Positions 25,616-33,583 of a DNA stretch of 64,000 nucleotides are shown here, one piece after another (position 1 is the first letter of the stretch; each line of letters begins with the position of its first letter). Position numbers and translations under genes: made by a program. Under the pieces are notes generated by a model. The model saw nothing but the letters and a program-made list of their open reading frames with translations, had not been told where the DNA came from and did not search any database. Origin of the DNA: Paenirhizobium selenitireducens ATCC BAA-1503. GTDB taxonomy: Bacteria; Pseudomonadota; Alphaproteobacteria; Rhizobiales; Rhizobiaceae. The DNA is taken from NCBI RefSeq assembly GCF_000518785.1, contig NZ_JAEG01000010.1, positions 62,001-126,000 of the forward strand, read 5' to 3'.

Positions 25616-26009
25616 CGTAAAACTCCTTGGTTGATGGGTTGTGTGTCCTGTTGGACGGTTCCCGATCGGTACGGAGCAAAGGACGGCATGTCCCCAACAC
25701 TGGAGACTTGGAACGCGGCGAATGGAGCGGGCAGGAGGAGGACAAGGCGTCCGGCCGTGCCAGAACCAGGTCCTGCTTCAGGATAACGACTCGAGCATGG
25801 GGGAGGCGAAGAACTCACGGACCTAAAGGCAGAGAGCGCAAGAACGGGAGTGCCAACCCGTCGGTAAGCGGGTAGCTAGACCAAGGGGCGTGAGGAACGG
25901 CTTTGTTACTTGTGCAACGGATAACGAAATACTGGTTTTGCTTGGGGGCCTCTGATAATTTTTCGCACGTTAAACGCGAGAACCCCATTTCCGTCAGGAG
26001 CATGTGCGC
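25616..26009. other. Intergenic region before the HEPN operon
   Basis: No gene is recognisable; the short open frames are antisense to each other and lack family likeness. Promoters for the HEPN operon (plus) and the small plasmid gene (minus) should lie here. CAGGAG directly before the first HEPN gene is the only clear signal. Confidence 0.5.
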
Positions 26010-27185
26010 GTGGATGCTGTGAGTGAAAAAACCTATGCCGGAATGCTGGTAGGCAATGTCGGCGAACCGATCAGGTTGAAGGAACTCAATCTGGCCGGGG
26101 TTTCTGCTGCGCCCGCAAAAGGAGGAGACACGGCGCAAATCTGGACCCGGATGTCGCTCACGTCCGATGAGCTGATGTTCCACACAATAGCAGAGAGCAT
26201 CAGCGGCGTGTTGATCCACGCGGCTCAGGAGAACGGTGCTGGTATCAGGCCGGACAGGGTTGATATGCTGCTTTTGGTCATCAAGCCGGATAACTCGGCA
26301 GAGCTATGGGCGGATACGGCGGCCGTCACGATGCACGCTATGCTAAACCGATCGGTCCAGGGCGGCGCTTTCATTTTTGATAGTGACGTTACTGATGTCG
26401 TTGGCATGTGGTTTCCAAGGGTCGATATCACGGACGAGGACCGGATACTCTGCCTGTTCCGGACGAAATGGAGCTTTGCGTTGTTCTTCGACCTGCACCG
26501 CGAACATCCGCTCGACATCGAAGCTGCACAACGCGATTTAGGCACATTGCACCGACGGCTCTATTATCGTCACCTCTACGAGATGGTCGAAAACGAGCTG
26601 AATATGCAGCGGCTGGCCAAAAGCGGCTGGTTCCCGTTCGCGGAAATCATCAGCCGCGAATTCGCGGAGATCGCAAACCATTCCAATGCGGAATTTGACC
26701 TGACCGAGCTGGAGGGAAAAATCCTCGCCTCCTTCGATGATGCACGTATTGAGAAGATCTTCAGCCGCTGGATGGTGAAGCCCGCATTTCAGGATAAGGA
26801 AAAAATCCTGCGGCCGGCGATCGACGCATTCAAGCGCGGCGAACCCGTCATTGTGCTCAAGACGCTGCTGACCGAGATAGAAGGCGTGCTGCAATCGGCT
26901 CATCGGCGTAAACACGGAAAGAGCGCAGCGAACCTCAAAGCGCTTTTTGCCTTTGCGACCGCATCGGCGGAGGAACGCGCGGGCACGGGAGATTCATTGC
27001 TGTTTCCGGCGAGCTTCGTCGAGTATCTGAAGGCCCATACCTTCGATCATTTCGATCCGGATGCGGTCGGTGATACGGCATCGCGCCACGCAGTCGGTCA
27101 TGGTGCGGCGGGAGCGGACAGCTACACGCAGATCCGCGCGCTGCAAGCCATCCTGACGCTCGATCAATTCGCGTTTTACTTTTAA
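26010..27185 (+). CDS. HEPN-like protein 1 of a three-gene operon
   Basis: A 391-residue soluble protein of unknown family. Near the C-terminus TASRHAVGHGAAGADSY contains Arg-x4-His, the HEPN ribonuclease motif, followed by LQAILTLDQFAFYF; this layout (RHAxxHG plus helix) is common in abortive-infection-type HEPN proteins. The N-terminal half (about 1-200) has no recognised domain. GTG at 26010 has CAGGAG nine bases upstream; a GTG 6 bases earlier is too close to it. The next gene starts 16 bases downstream, so the three genes are very probably one operon. An RNA-targeting defence role is inferred. Confidence 0.65.
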   Translation: MDAVSEKTYAGMLVGNVGEPIRLKELNLAGVSAAPAKGGDTAQIWTRMSLTSDELMFHTIAESISGVLIHAAQENGAGIRPDRVDMLLLVIKPDNSAELWADTAAVTMHAMLNRSVQGGAFIFDSDVTDVVGMWFPRVDITDEDRILCLFRTKWSFALFFDLHREHPLDIEAAQRDLGTLHRRLYYRHLYEMVENELNMQRLAKSGWFPFAEIISREFAEIANHSNAEFDLTELEGKILASFDDARIEKIFSRWMVKPAFQDKEKILRPAIDAFKRGEPVIVLKTLLTEIEGVLQSAHRRKHGKSAANLKALFAFATASAEERAGTGDSLLFPASFVEYLKAHTFDHFDPDAVGDTASRHAVGHGAAGADSYTQIRALQAILTLDQFAFYF

Positions 27186-27201
27186 ATCTGGGAAATCCTG
27201 C

Positions 27202-28359
27202 ATGTCGAACGAGTTGAAAAAGCTGCTCGAACAACAGCGTGCTCTTCAGGACCTAGCGGGCATCGGCTCTCTTAGCAAAACGATAAGCGATGCGGCTCGG
27301 CTGCATGGTTTGAACGATCTTCAGACCCGGATATCAGAGATGGCGACCATTCCCAACGCAAGCGCATTGGCGCTCGCCGCAATGGGCAAACAGAATGCGT
27401 TGGGCGAACTGGCAGCGGGACGCATGAGCGGTTTAACCAATCTGGGGGAATCGATCCGCGCGCTGAACGAAAGGCTGATCTTTCCGGAAATCTCTGCCCT
27501 ATCGAAGCTGCTTAAGGACTATCCGTTCGGATACTCGAAGGCCTTTCGTGACGCGGCGGGCGGCATCGAGTCGCTGACAGCACGCATGGAGGCCATGAAG
27601 ACACCGTGGCTGGATGTGCAGCAGCATGCGCTTTCGGCGCGCGCATTTGTCGATCTGCAGGCAATCGGCGGGCTAGCCAATTCCATGAACTCGTTCAGTG
27701 CGCGTATTTCCGCAGCGCTGCGGATCGAACTGGGTGATTGGCGGGATACCATCACGTTCGATGTGCCGGCGCTGATTGATCCCGTCGCCCGATTTGAGCT
27801 GTATGACGCTCAGGGCTTCGACACGAACCTGACCCATTTCAGCATTGAAGCATATGAGGAGACGGTCCAGATCGCCGGCCTCGCTGTCGAGGAAGACACC
27901 GAAGCGGATAGTGTCTCTGAAGACGATGCCGGCGTCGAACTCAACTCGCGAGCCTATGAGACCTTGCTACGGTTCGAGCGCGAGGTCCGCGCTTTCATCG
28001 TCGCGGTGATGACGAAGCATTTCGGCGCTGACTGGATGAAACGCCAATTGCCTGCAGATCTTCTCGATAAGTGGAGGGACAAAAAACAGAAGGACATGCA
28101 GCAAGGTGGGGAGGACTTCCCGCTGATCGACTACGCCGATTTTGCCGATTACAAAGGCATCATCGAGCGTAATGACAACTGGGAAGCGGTCTTCAAAACA
28201 GTATTCGGCCGGAAAGAAGACATTCGGGAATCCCTTCAACGACTGTTCCCGGTTCGCATTGCCACTATGCACGCGAGATTCATCACGCTGGAGGATGATC
28301 TATATCTAAGGGCGGAGACGACCCGTATTCTCATGCGTCTGCGCCGTCACATGAGCTGA
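27202..28359 (+). CDS. Swt1-type HEPN protein
   Basis: A 385-residue protein. Its C-terminal domain (about residues 252-385) resembles the Swt1-family HEPN domain: LRFEREVRAFIVAVMTKHFG, PLIDYADFADYKGII, NWEAVFKTVFG, then FPVRIATMHARFITLEDDLY with Arg-x4-His (RIATMH). HEPN domains are typically RNases or RNA-binding modules in toxins and defence systems. The N-terminal part is long and helical with heptad-like Leu/Ala, perhaps coiled-coil. The start codon is 16 bases after the first HEPN gene, the stop 3 bases before the third. It is the best-supported HEPN of the three. Confidence 0.78.
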   Translation: MSNELKKLLEQQRALQDLAGIGSLSKTISDAARLHGLNDLQTRISEMATIPNASALALAAMGKQNALGELAAGRMSGLTNLGESIRALNERLIFPEISALSKLLKDYPFGYSKAFRDAAGGIESLTARMEAMKTPWLDVQQHALSARAFVDLQAIGGLANSMNSFSARISAALRIELGDWRDTITFDVPALIDPVARFELYDAQGFDTNLTHFSIEAYEETVQIAGLAVEEDTEADSVSEDDAGVELNSRAYETLLRFEREVRAFIVAVMTKHFGADWMKRQLPADLLDKWRDKKQKDMQQGGEDFPLIDYADFADYKGIIERNDNWEAVFKTVFGRKEDIRESLQRLFPVRIATMHARFITLEDDLYLRAETTRILMRLRRHMS

Positions 28360-28362
28360 GCT

Positions 28363-29247
28363 ATGCACGAGAACAGTTTTCTTGATCCACTTGGTTCCCG
28401 CCTGCCCGCGCTGGAACAGAATGTGCTCAAGCTGCGCTCGGCCCAGATGGTGCTGGTACTATTCTATGCCGAGCAGCTCAAGGCCAAGGTGCTGTCACTG
28501 ATACAGCGTTCCGATGGCTTTATGGCACATACTGGTCGTGCAGAACGCGTGCCGCGGGGGACAAAGAATCCAGTCGGCAAATGCCTCGATGCACTTGAAG
28601 CCGACGGCGCATTGTCGGCTGACGAAAAAGCGGAGATCCGCCGGCTGATCGATTACCGCAATAGCGTCGGGCACGATGTCCATGAGCTTGTCGCCGACAT
28701 CACGTCGGAACGGTCCGTTCGCCGATCGTGGAGATACCTGCCTGAGAATTTCGCCCGTTATGATTACGAAGCGGTCGAGCGTCTACAGCATTTCCTGAAG
28801 CTGTTGGGCGAGAGGCAGAGGACACATCTTTATATCGGCACGATCAGCTTCGACGGGCTTCATTTCCGTGGCGCCGAGAGGGTCTTTCTAAAGGAGATCA
28901 AGCTACTGCGCCGGAAAATCGCGAAGCAGTGGAAGGCGAGACAGCAGCAGATCGACGACCTGAACAAGGAGATGCAGTCTGCGATCATCGGGAGTGAAGA
29001 GACCGATCCGCTTCATCCTGCGAACCAATATGATGATGGCAGGCTGACCCGAAGGGGCGAGGAGATTTGCTACCGCCTGTTCGACCAGGGGCTTTCTCCC
29101 TTGGCGGTCGCGCATTTCATGGGACTGCAATTGACTTCGGTGCGGAACCGGCAACGAAGTTGGGTGAGGCTGGGCGGCAAACAGCGCCCGGCTGTGGATT
29201 TTGAAACGCTGCCCGAGCGGAAAGATCACCGGCGCAACGACGACTAG
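28363..29247 (+). CDS. HEPN-like protein 3 with a C-terminal HTH-like region
   Basis: A 294-residue protein. The N-terminal about 110 residues look like a HEPN fold: LEQNVLKLRSAQMVLVLFYA, then EIRRLIDYRNSVGHDVHELV with Arg-x4-His (RNSVGH). A charged helix follows (about 175-210, LRRKIAKQWKARQQQIDDLN). The C-terminal segment GLSPLAVAHFMGLQLTSVRN resembles a helix-turn-helix. It could bind DNA or RNA and regulate the operon or sense invading nucleic acid. It is the last gene of the HEPN operon, three bases behind the Swt1-type gene. I know of no named system with this gene order. Confidence 0.65.
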   Translation: MHENSFLDPLGSRLPALEQNVLKLRSAQMVLVLFYAEQLKAKVLSLIQRSDGFMAHTGRAERVPRGTKNPVGKCLDALEADGALSADEKAEIRRLIDYRNSVGHDVHELVADITSERSVRRSWRYLPENFARYDYEAVERLQHFLKLLGERQRTHLYIGTISFDGLHFRGAERVFLKEIKLLRRKIAKQWKARQQQIDDLNKEMQSAIIGSEETDPLHPANQYDDGRLTRRGEEICYRLFDQGLSPLAVAHFMGLQLTSVRNRQRSWVRLGGKQRPAVDFETLPERKDHRRNDD

Positions 29248-29461
29248 CTAAGTGTCTGCTTCTAAATACTTTTACTTCCGCATAAACTACAAGGCCAAAG
29301 GTTCGTATCCTTTCAATAGCGCATTGTTGGTTGTGCGTCCTTGCGGGTCCTCGATGGGTTAAGTTCGTTGGAGGCGGACGAGGAATGAGGACCGATCGCG
29401 CATCAGTCCTTCTACCGCCGCTCTTCATCTCCACCATCATACGTAGTCACTCGGTTGCGGC

Positions 29462-31903
29462 TTAGACCGCGACCACGGCCGCTGCTATGTTGTCGATAGC
29501 GGCCTGTAACTCGGCGTAAAGCTCGGCCGGGACAGTGCCGGCGTCGATTTCGACGACCAGCGCAAAGCGAGCATTAAGGTTATGGGGATTGGAGATGCTC
29601 TTCGCTTTCCACCATCCGGTCACGGGATGGACTGCAATCAGATTGCGGCGTGCAAGGTCAGAGGCAGCACATGTCAGCTGATCGATCTGCAGCGATCCGA
29701 CATCGCGCCGGTTCGGCCCAAACATCCAGCCATCCGGTTCCTCGATCGTTCCTTCATCTGTTTGCTCCGCAATCTTGCTGATCCTCTTAATAAAGGCGCC
29801 CGGCTTTTCATTCGGCCTGTTCAACTTGAAGCGCAGATTGTGCGACGCATAACGGTATTTGTTGCCGCGGGCCGGTTCTGACGGGTTTGGCAAAATAAAG
29901 GTGCTGAGGCTGATACGCAGCTTGACCTCGGCTGCGCCAAGCCGGCGCAGCTCTTGGACCGGCCAAGGAAGCTCGAACAGCTTCAGCTCGTTATGGATGT
30001 GCTCGGCATTCTTCGTGGCGCTCTTCTTGTAGGGCTGGATCGCGTCCTCGACTATCAGCGTCACGGCATTCGATGCGCTGCGTCGTGCCCGCTCCATATC
30101 CGGAACGCCATAGCCATAGCGCCTGAAGAGGATCCCGAGATCCGTCTTCGACGGCTGCTGAGGAACGTGGCTGAGCATCCGGTTGGTCCATCGCGCCGAC
30201 GACACGAAGATTGCCCGCACGGTTTCCGGCCAAAGCTCTGGATAGTCCGACCACAGCGCGGTGATGTCGCGCGAGGCAAGCGCTGTCGCCGCACTGGTCT
30301 CGCCGCAAGTAGTGAACGCCCGCGCCGGATATTGGTGATCGGTGGTGAGCGGCCCAAGGGCCGGATGTTTCATCGGCGGCGGCGCGCCGTGCATAAACCA
30401 GTTGCCACCCTCGTAGACGACGTCTGGCTTGATTGGCCAGTAGGATTGCCAGCTTGCGGTCCGCGATGACGGCGCCAGATCGCCCAAGGGAGCAACGCAA
30501 ACGCCGGGCTCACCCGGTGGAAGCGTGACCTTCTGCGTATAGGCGCCAACACTGATTGCGTTCCATGCTTGCGCTGGCGATTCCAGCTCGTTATCGGGGT
30601 GATCGGAGACGGCGAGATAATTGCCACCGGTGAAAGCGTTCTGGTCGCTGTTGCCCGCCGAGACCAGAATAAGTCGCTGGCGTCTCTGCAGTCCTGATGC
30701 GCCGGACGCGAGCTGATCGATTTCACTCGACCAGGACGTCGGCGCGCCGTCATGTGGTGTGTCGTCTTCCGTAGTGCTCGCCAGGCAGAAGGTCCGCCGC
30801 CGGACCGCAGCCGCCTCCGCCGCATTGATACCCTTGCGGGTCACGGTTCCGAGCAGATGATGGGGATTGTGACCGGCATCCGGCATGATCTTTGCTGATT
30901 CCAGCCTGTGACCGATGGTGATCGGCAAGGTTGTCTGCAAGGCCGTGCTCAGATCGCCGAACAGCGCCAGGCCGGCCAGCTGCGTGCCATGCCCCACGAA
31001 ATCGTTGACGTCCCATGCCGCCTCCGCGGCATGCCGGTCGGCTGCCGCCAGTGCGGGCTGGATCAGAGGATGGGCCCGGGTCACGCCGCGATCGAGGAGC
31101 GTGATGTAGTTCGGATCGGCATCGACGGAAAATGTCGTGCGGCCGACGAGATCACCGATCCACTCATGCTGTTCCTCGATCGGCATGGCATCGAAATCGT
31201 CCGCGGTGCGGGTCGGCGTCGCCAGCGCCCGGACACCGCCAAGATTTCGGACGGCAGCTGCCAGTTCGACGGCAGTCGCAACCGCGATCACCACCACATC
31301 TTCCGGGAATTCCAGCGTGTCGGTCCCGACCGCAACACCGTAGTCCGCGGCACTGGCGAGAAAGCCAGGGGCGTTCGACCTTCCAAGCCAAACTTCCCAA
31401 GCCTGCTTTCCGGGCTCGGTCGGAAACCGGCCACCGGGACTGCGCCATAAGGCCCGGAGCCCGGCCTCGGAAATCGCGCCGATGCTTTGCACCAAGTCGG
31501 CGTTCTTCGGCGGCTTGAAGCTTCCGTCTTCACTGACCGGGAGATCGCCGCCAAAATCCTCGATCTTCTTGCGAAGCTTCTCGATGCCTTTTTCGGTCGC
31601 AAACACCGTCGCCGCCGCCGTCGCGCCGGGCTGCTTCTTGACCTTAAGAAGCGTCAGCCCGCTGGCGTTCAGGCTTTTGGTGACCATCACCTCATGCGGC
31701 CGTCCCTCGATCGCGAGGTAGACACCCGGCAGATTGTTCTCGGTGATGTTTGGGAGGTGGTCAAGGGCTGTCAGCAGCGCCTGCGCATGCGCCTCACGGT
31801 GGTTGACGTCACTTGGATGTTTTGACGATCCGCCGGTTTTTGCTGCGAACGGGCGCGCCTTTCCGATTCCGCTCAGTGTGAAGTGGCGCCGATCTCGAGC
31901 CAT
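29462..31903 (-). CDS. ietS: IetS, subtilisin-like serine protease
   Basis: An 813-residue S8 (subtilase) protease. The catalytic triad is visible as Asp271 (YITLLDRGVTRAHP), His305 (DFVGHGTQLAG) and Ser537 (TTCGETSAATALASR); the oxyanion Asn418 is in VSAGNSDQN. No signal peptide is present, so it acts in the cytoplasm. With the AAA ATPase it forms IetAS, known as a toxin-antitoxin-like plasmid stability and incompatibility pair of Agrobacterium and reported as anti-phage. The start overlaps the ietA 3' end by 95 bases, an extreme overlap that ties their translation. In such pairs the ATPase presumably controls the protease. Confidence 0.92.
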   Translation of the reverse strand: MARDRRHFTLSGIGKARPFAAKTGGSSKHPSDVNHREAHAQALLTALDHLPNITENNLPGVYLAIEGRPHEVMVTKSLNASGLTLLKVKKQPGATAAATVFATEKGIEKLRKKIEDFGGDLPVSEDGSFKPPKNADLVQSIGAISEAGLRALWRSPGGRFPTEPGKQAWEVWLGRSNAPGFLASAADYGVAVGTDTLEFPEDVVVIAVATAVELAAAVRNLGGVRALATPTRTADDFDAMPIEEQHEWIGDLVGRTTFSVDADPNYITLLDRGVTRAHPLIQPALAAADRHAAEAAWDVNDFVGHGTQLAGLALFGDLSTALQTTLPITIGHRLESAKIMPDAGHNPHHLLGTVTRKGINAAEAAAVRRRTFCLASTTEDDTPHDGAPTSWSSEIDQLASGASGLQRRQRLILVSAGNSDQNAFTGGNYLAVSDHPDNELESPAQAWNAISVGAYTQKVTLPPGEPGVCVAPLGDLAPSSRTASWQSYWPIKPDVVYEGGNWFMHGAPPPMKHPALGPLTTDHQYPARAFTTCGETSAATALASRDITALWSDYPELWPETVRAIFVSSARWTNRMLSHVPQQPSKTDLGILFRRYGYGVPDMERARRSASNAVTLIVEDAIQPYKKSATKNAEHIHNELKLFELPWPVQELRRLGAAEVKLRISLSTFILPNPSEPARGNKYRYASHNLRFKLNRPNEKPGAFIKRISKIAEQTDEGTIEEPDGWMFGPNRRDVGSLQIDQLTCAASDLARRNLIAVHPVTGWWKAKSISNPHNLNARFALVVEIDAGTVPAELYAELQAAIDNIAAAVVAV

Positions 31904-32891
31904 GCTTGTCTGTTCCTATGCCTTGCAGCGAACGCCTCCGCTCCAGCGATGCCACCACGGCTGAAGTCTCGACGGCGCCCGAATCGAGAATGACAGCACG
32001 GCGCGCAGCGTCTTCAGCAGCCGCGATCACGTCGGCCGTCGATAGACCATCGGCGCAGCCGGTGATCTGACTCCAGTTGATCGCACCGACGTCGAAGCCG
32101 TGCAGTCGGCGCCGCATCGCCTTTTCGATCGCGTCCTCGTTCGGCAGATCGTAAGACAGGACCAGATCGAAGCGGCGCAAAACGGCGCGGTCGAGCAGTT
32201 CGGGAAGATTTGTGGTCGCGATGATGATCGACGGACCAGTGTCCTCGTCGAGGAACTGGAGGAACGAGTTCAAGACGCGTCTTGCCTCGCCGATATCGTT
32301 CTCGTTGCCGCGACTTGAGGCAAGGGCATCGATTTCGTCGAAGAGGTAAACGCCGCGTGTCGTCTTGATCGCGTCGAAAACCATGCGAAGCTTCTGGGCA
32401 GTCTCGCCCATGAACTTCGTGATTAGCCCGTGCAGAAGAACGGTAAAGAGTGGATAGCGAAGTTCGGCGGACAATGCCGCGGCCGTCAGGGTCTTGCCGG
32501 TCCCCGGCGGGCCGGCCAGAAGCACCCGCCGCCGTGGCCGCAGGCCACGCTCTTCGAGCTTTTCGGCATGGTGGATCTCAACGACCAGATGCCGAAGTTC
32601 GTCTTCGATAACAGGCGGCACGATCACATCGGCCATCCGAGCCGTCGGATAGCTGGCGCCAAGGAAACCCGACAGTTCACCGCGCGGGGCGACAAGGGGC
32701 GTCAGGTTGGGTCGTTTCTGTTCCGGCGCGCTGGCGCCGGCCTCGGCCCACTGGCGAAGCTGTTCGGCAAGACGGCTGTGGCCCTTCTGGGATTCGGCGG
32801 CAGCCAACTGCATCGCAAGGTCGTAGAAACGATCCTTGTCACCTTCAGCATGGCTCTTCACGAGCCCTATGATCTGTTGTGCCGATGCCAT
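31809..32891 (-). CDS. ietA: IetA, AAA ATPase
   Basis: A 360-residue AAA+ ATPase. Walker A is GPPGTGKT (residues 127-134), Walker B VYLFDEID (181-188), sensor 1 IATTN (224-228) and arginine-finger region LRRFD (238-242). The N-terminal 90 residues are helical (a MIT-like or adaptor region is possible) and contain the HSRLAEQLRQWAE stretch. The ATG used is MASAQQIIGLVKS; the much longer open frame upstream is not credible. It overlaps ietS by 95 bases. Role: partner of the subtilase in IetAS, for plasmid maintenance and phage defence. Confidence 0.92.
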   Translation of the reverse strand: MASAQQIIGLVKSHAEGDKDRFYDLAMQLAAAESQKGHSRLAEQLRQWAEAGASAPEQKRPNLTPLVAPRGELSGFLGASYPTARMADVIVPPVIEDELRHLVVEIHHAEKLEERGLRPRRRVLLAGPPGTGKTLTAAALSAELRYPLFTVLLHGLITKFMGETAQKLRMVFDAIKTTRGVYLFDEIDALASSRGNENDIGEARRVLNSFLQFLDEDTGPSIIIATTNLPELLDRAVLRRFDLVLSYDLPNEDAIEKAMRRRLHGFDVGAINWSQITGCADGLSTADVIAAAEDAARRAVILDSGAVETSAVVASLERRRSLQGIGTDKHGSRSAPLHTERNRKGAPVRSKNRRIVKTSK

Positions 32892-33386
32892 GATCTTAAC
32901 TCTAAGCGTGTTGCCGGATTTAGGAAGTCCGGAACGGTTATACAGGAACTTTCTGAACAGATTTGCTTGAATCGTGCCCGACCCGGCTCGCCCGGACCTT
33001 ACGATCCAGAAGGAGTCGCGGGCATAACGCTCCGCCCCGACAGTTGTTCGCAGGCTGATAGCAGCCGGGGGCGGTCGCCGCCACCCGATAGAGGGAGAAT
33101 GAGAAGAAGCGAAGAACGGCGGGGGGAACGTGATCACAGGGCTTCCGCGTCGGCGTCGGTTGCGCTCTCCGATCGCCTTGCGTTCGGGGGTATTGACCTT
33201 GCAACTTTATTTGATTTCGGGGAGCTATCCTAAACTCACTCCATCCCCCACCAAGCACAGCAAAAAGTAGAGGACTTAGTCTAACTGTGCTGAAACGGGG
33301 AACAAGCTTTCGATTTATAGAAACGTATTGAAACTCAAACCTGGACACGCTATTCAGTATTTGTCACTCAATCGAAGGATGTAAGC
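32892..33386. other. Intergenic region between ietA and the RiPP cluster
   Basis: I see no gene in this 495-base stretch. It should hold divergent promoters for ietAS (minus) and the RiPP operon (plus). A run of AT-rich sequence around 33195-33235 is the most promoter-like part, but no pair of boxes with good spacing can be named. Confidence 0.5.
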
Positions 33387-33566
33387 ATGTCAGACGTGCA
33401 GCAGGAAGTCCCGGTCGTTGAACAGGCATTGAAGACCACGGTCATGCGCAGCCAGTCGGAAAATCCGGCAATCCAGCGTCTCAAGAACCGGATCCTCGCG
33501 ACCGCAGAGGCCAGCGAAGTCATCACCAGCTATGACCGGATGCATCACCGGCATAACCGCTCCTAA
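33387..33566 (+). CDS. RiPP precursor peptide (putative cyclophane/triceptide)
   Basis: A 59-residue peptide gene with AAGGA seven bases before the ATG. Leader: MSDVQQEVPVVEQALKTTVM and following, acidic and helical. The C-terminus is Tyr49-Asp-Arg51, Met, His-His-Arg55, His-Asn-Arg58, Ser, that is three aromatic/His-x-Arg triplets YDR, HHR and HNR. Three-residue cyclophane (triceptide) maturases crosslink the ring of the first residue to the beta carbon of the third, including Tyr and His motifs. A radical SAM gene follows after 16 bases, and a peptide-arginase-type gene is in the same operon, matching the three Arg. I infer an Arg-crosslinked, partly ornithine product. The peptide resembles no natural product I can name. 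Confidence 0.8.
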   Translation: MSDVQQEVPVVEQALKTTVMRSQSENPAIQRLKNRILATAEASEVITSYDRMHHRHNRS

Positions 33567-33569
33567 GCT

Positions 33570-33583
33570 CAGGTAGCTACCTG
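33570..33583. promoter_or_regulatory. 14-bp palindrome at the maturase start
   Basis: CAGGTAGCTACCTG is perfectly self-complementary and ends at the G of the GTG start of the radical SAM gene, containing its likely ribosome binding AGG. In RNA it may form a small hairpin that lowers maturase translation relative to the precursor. This is speculative. Confidence 0.4.
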
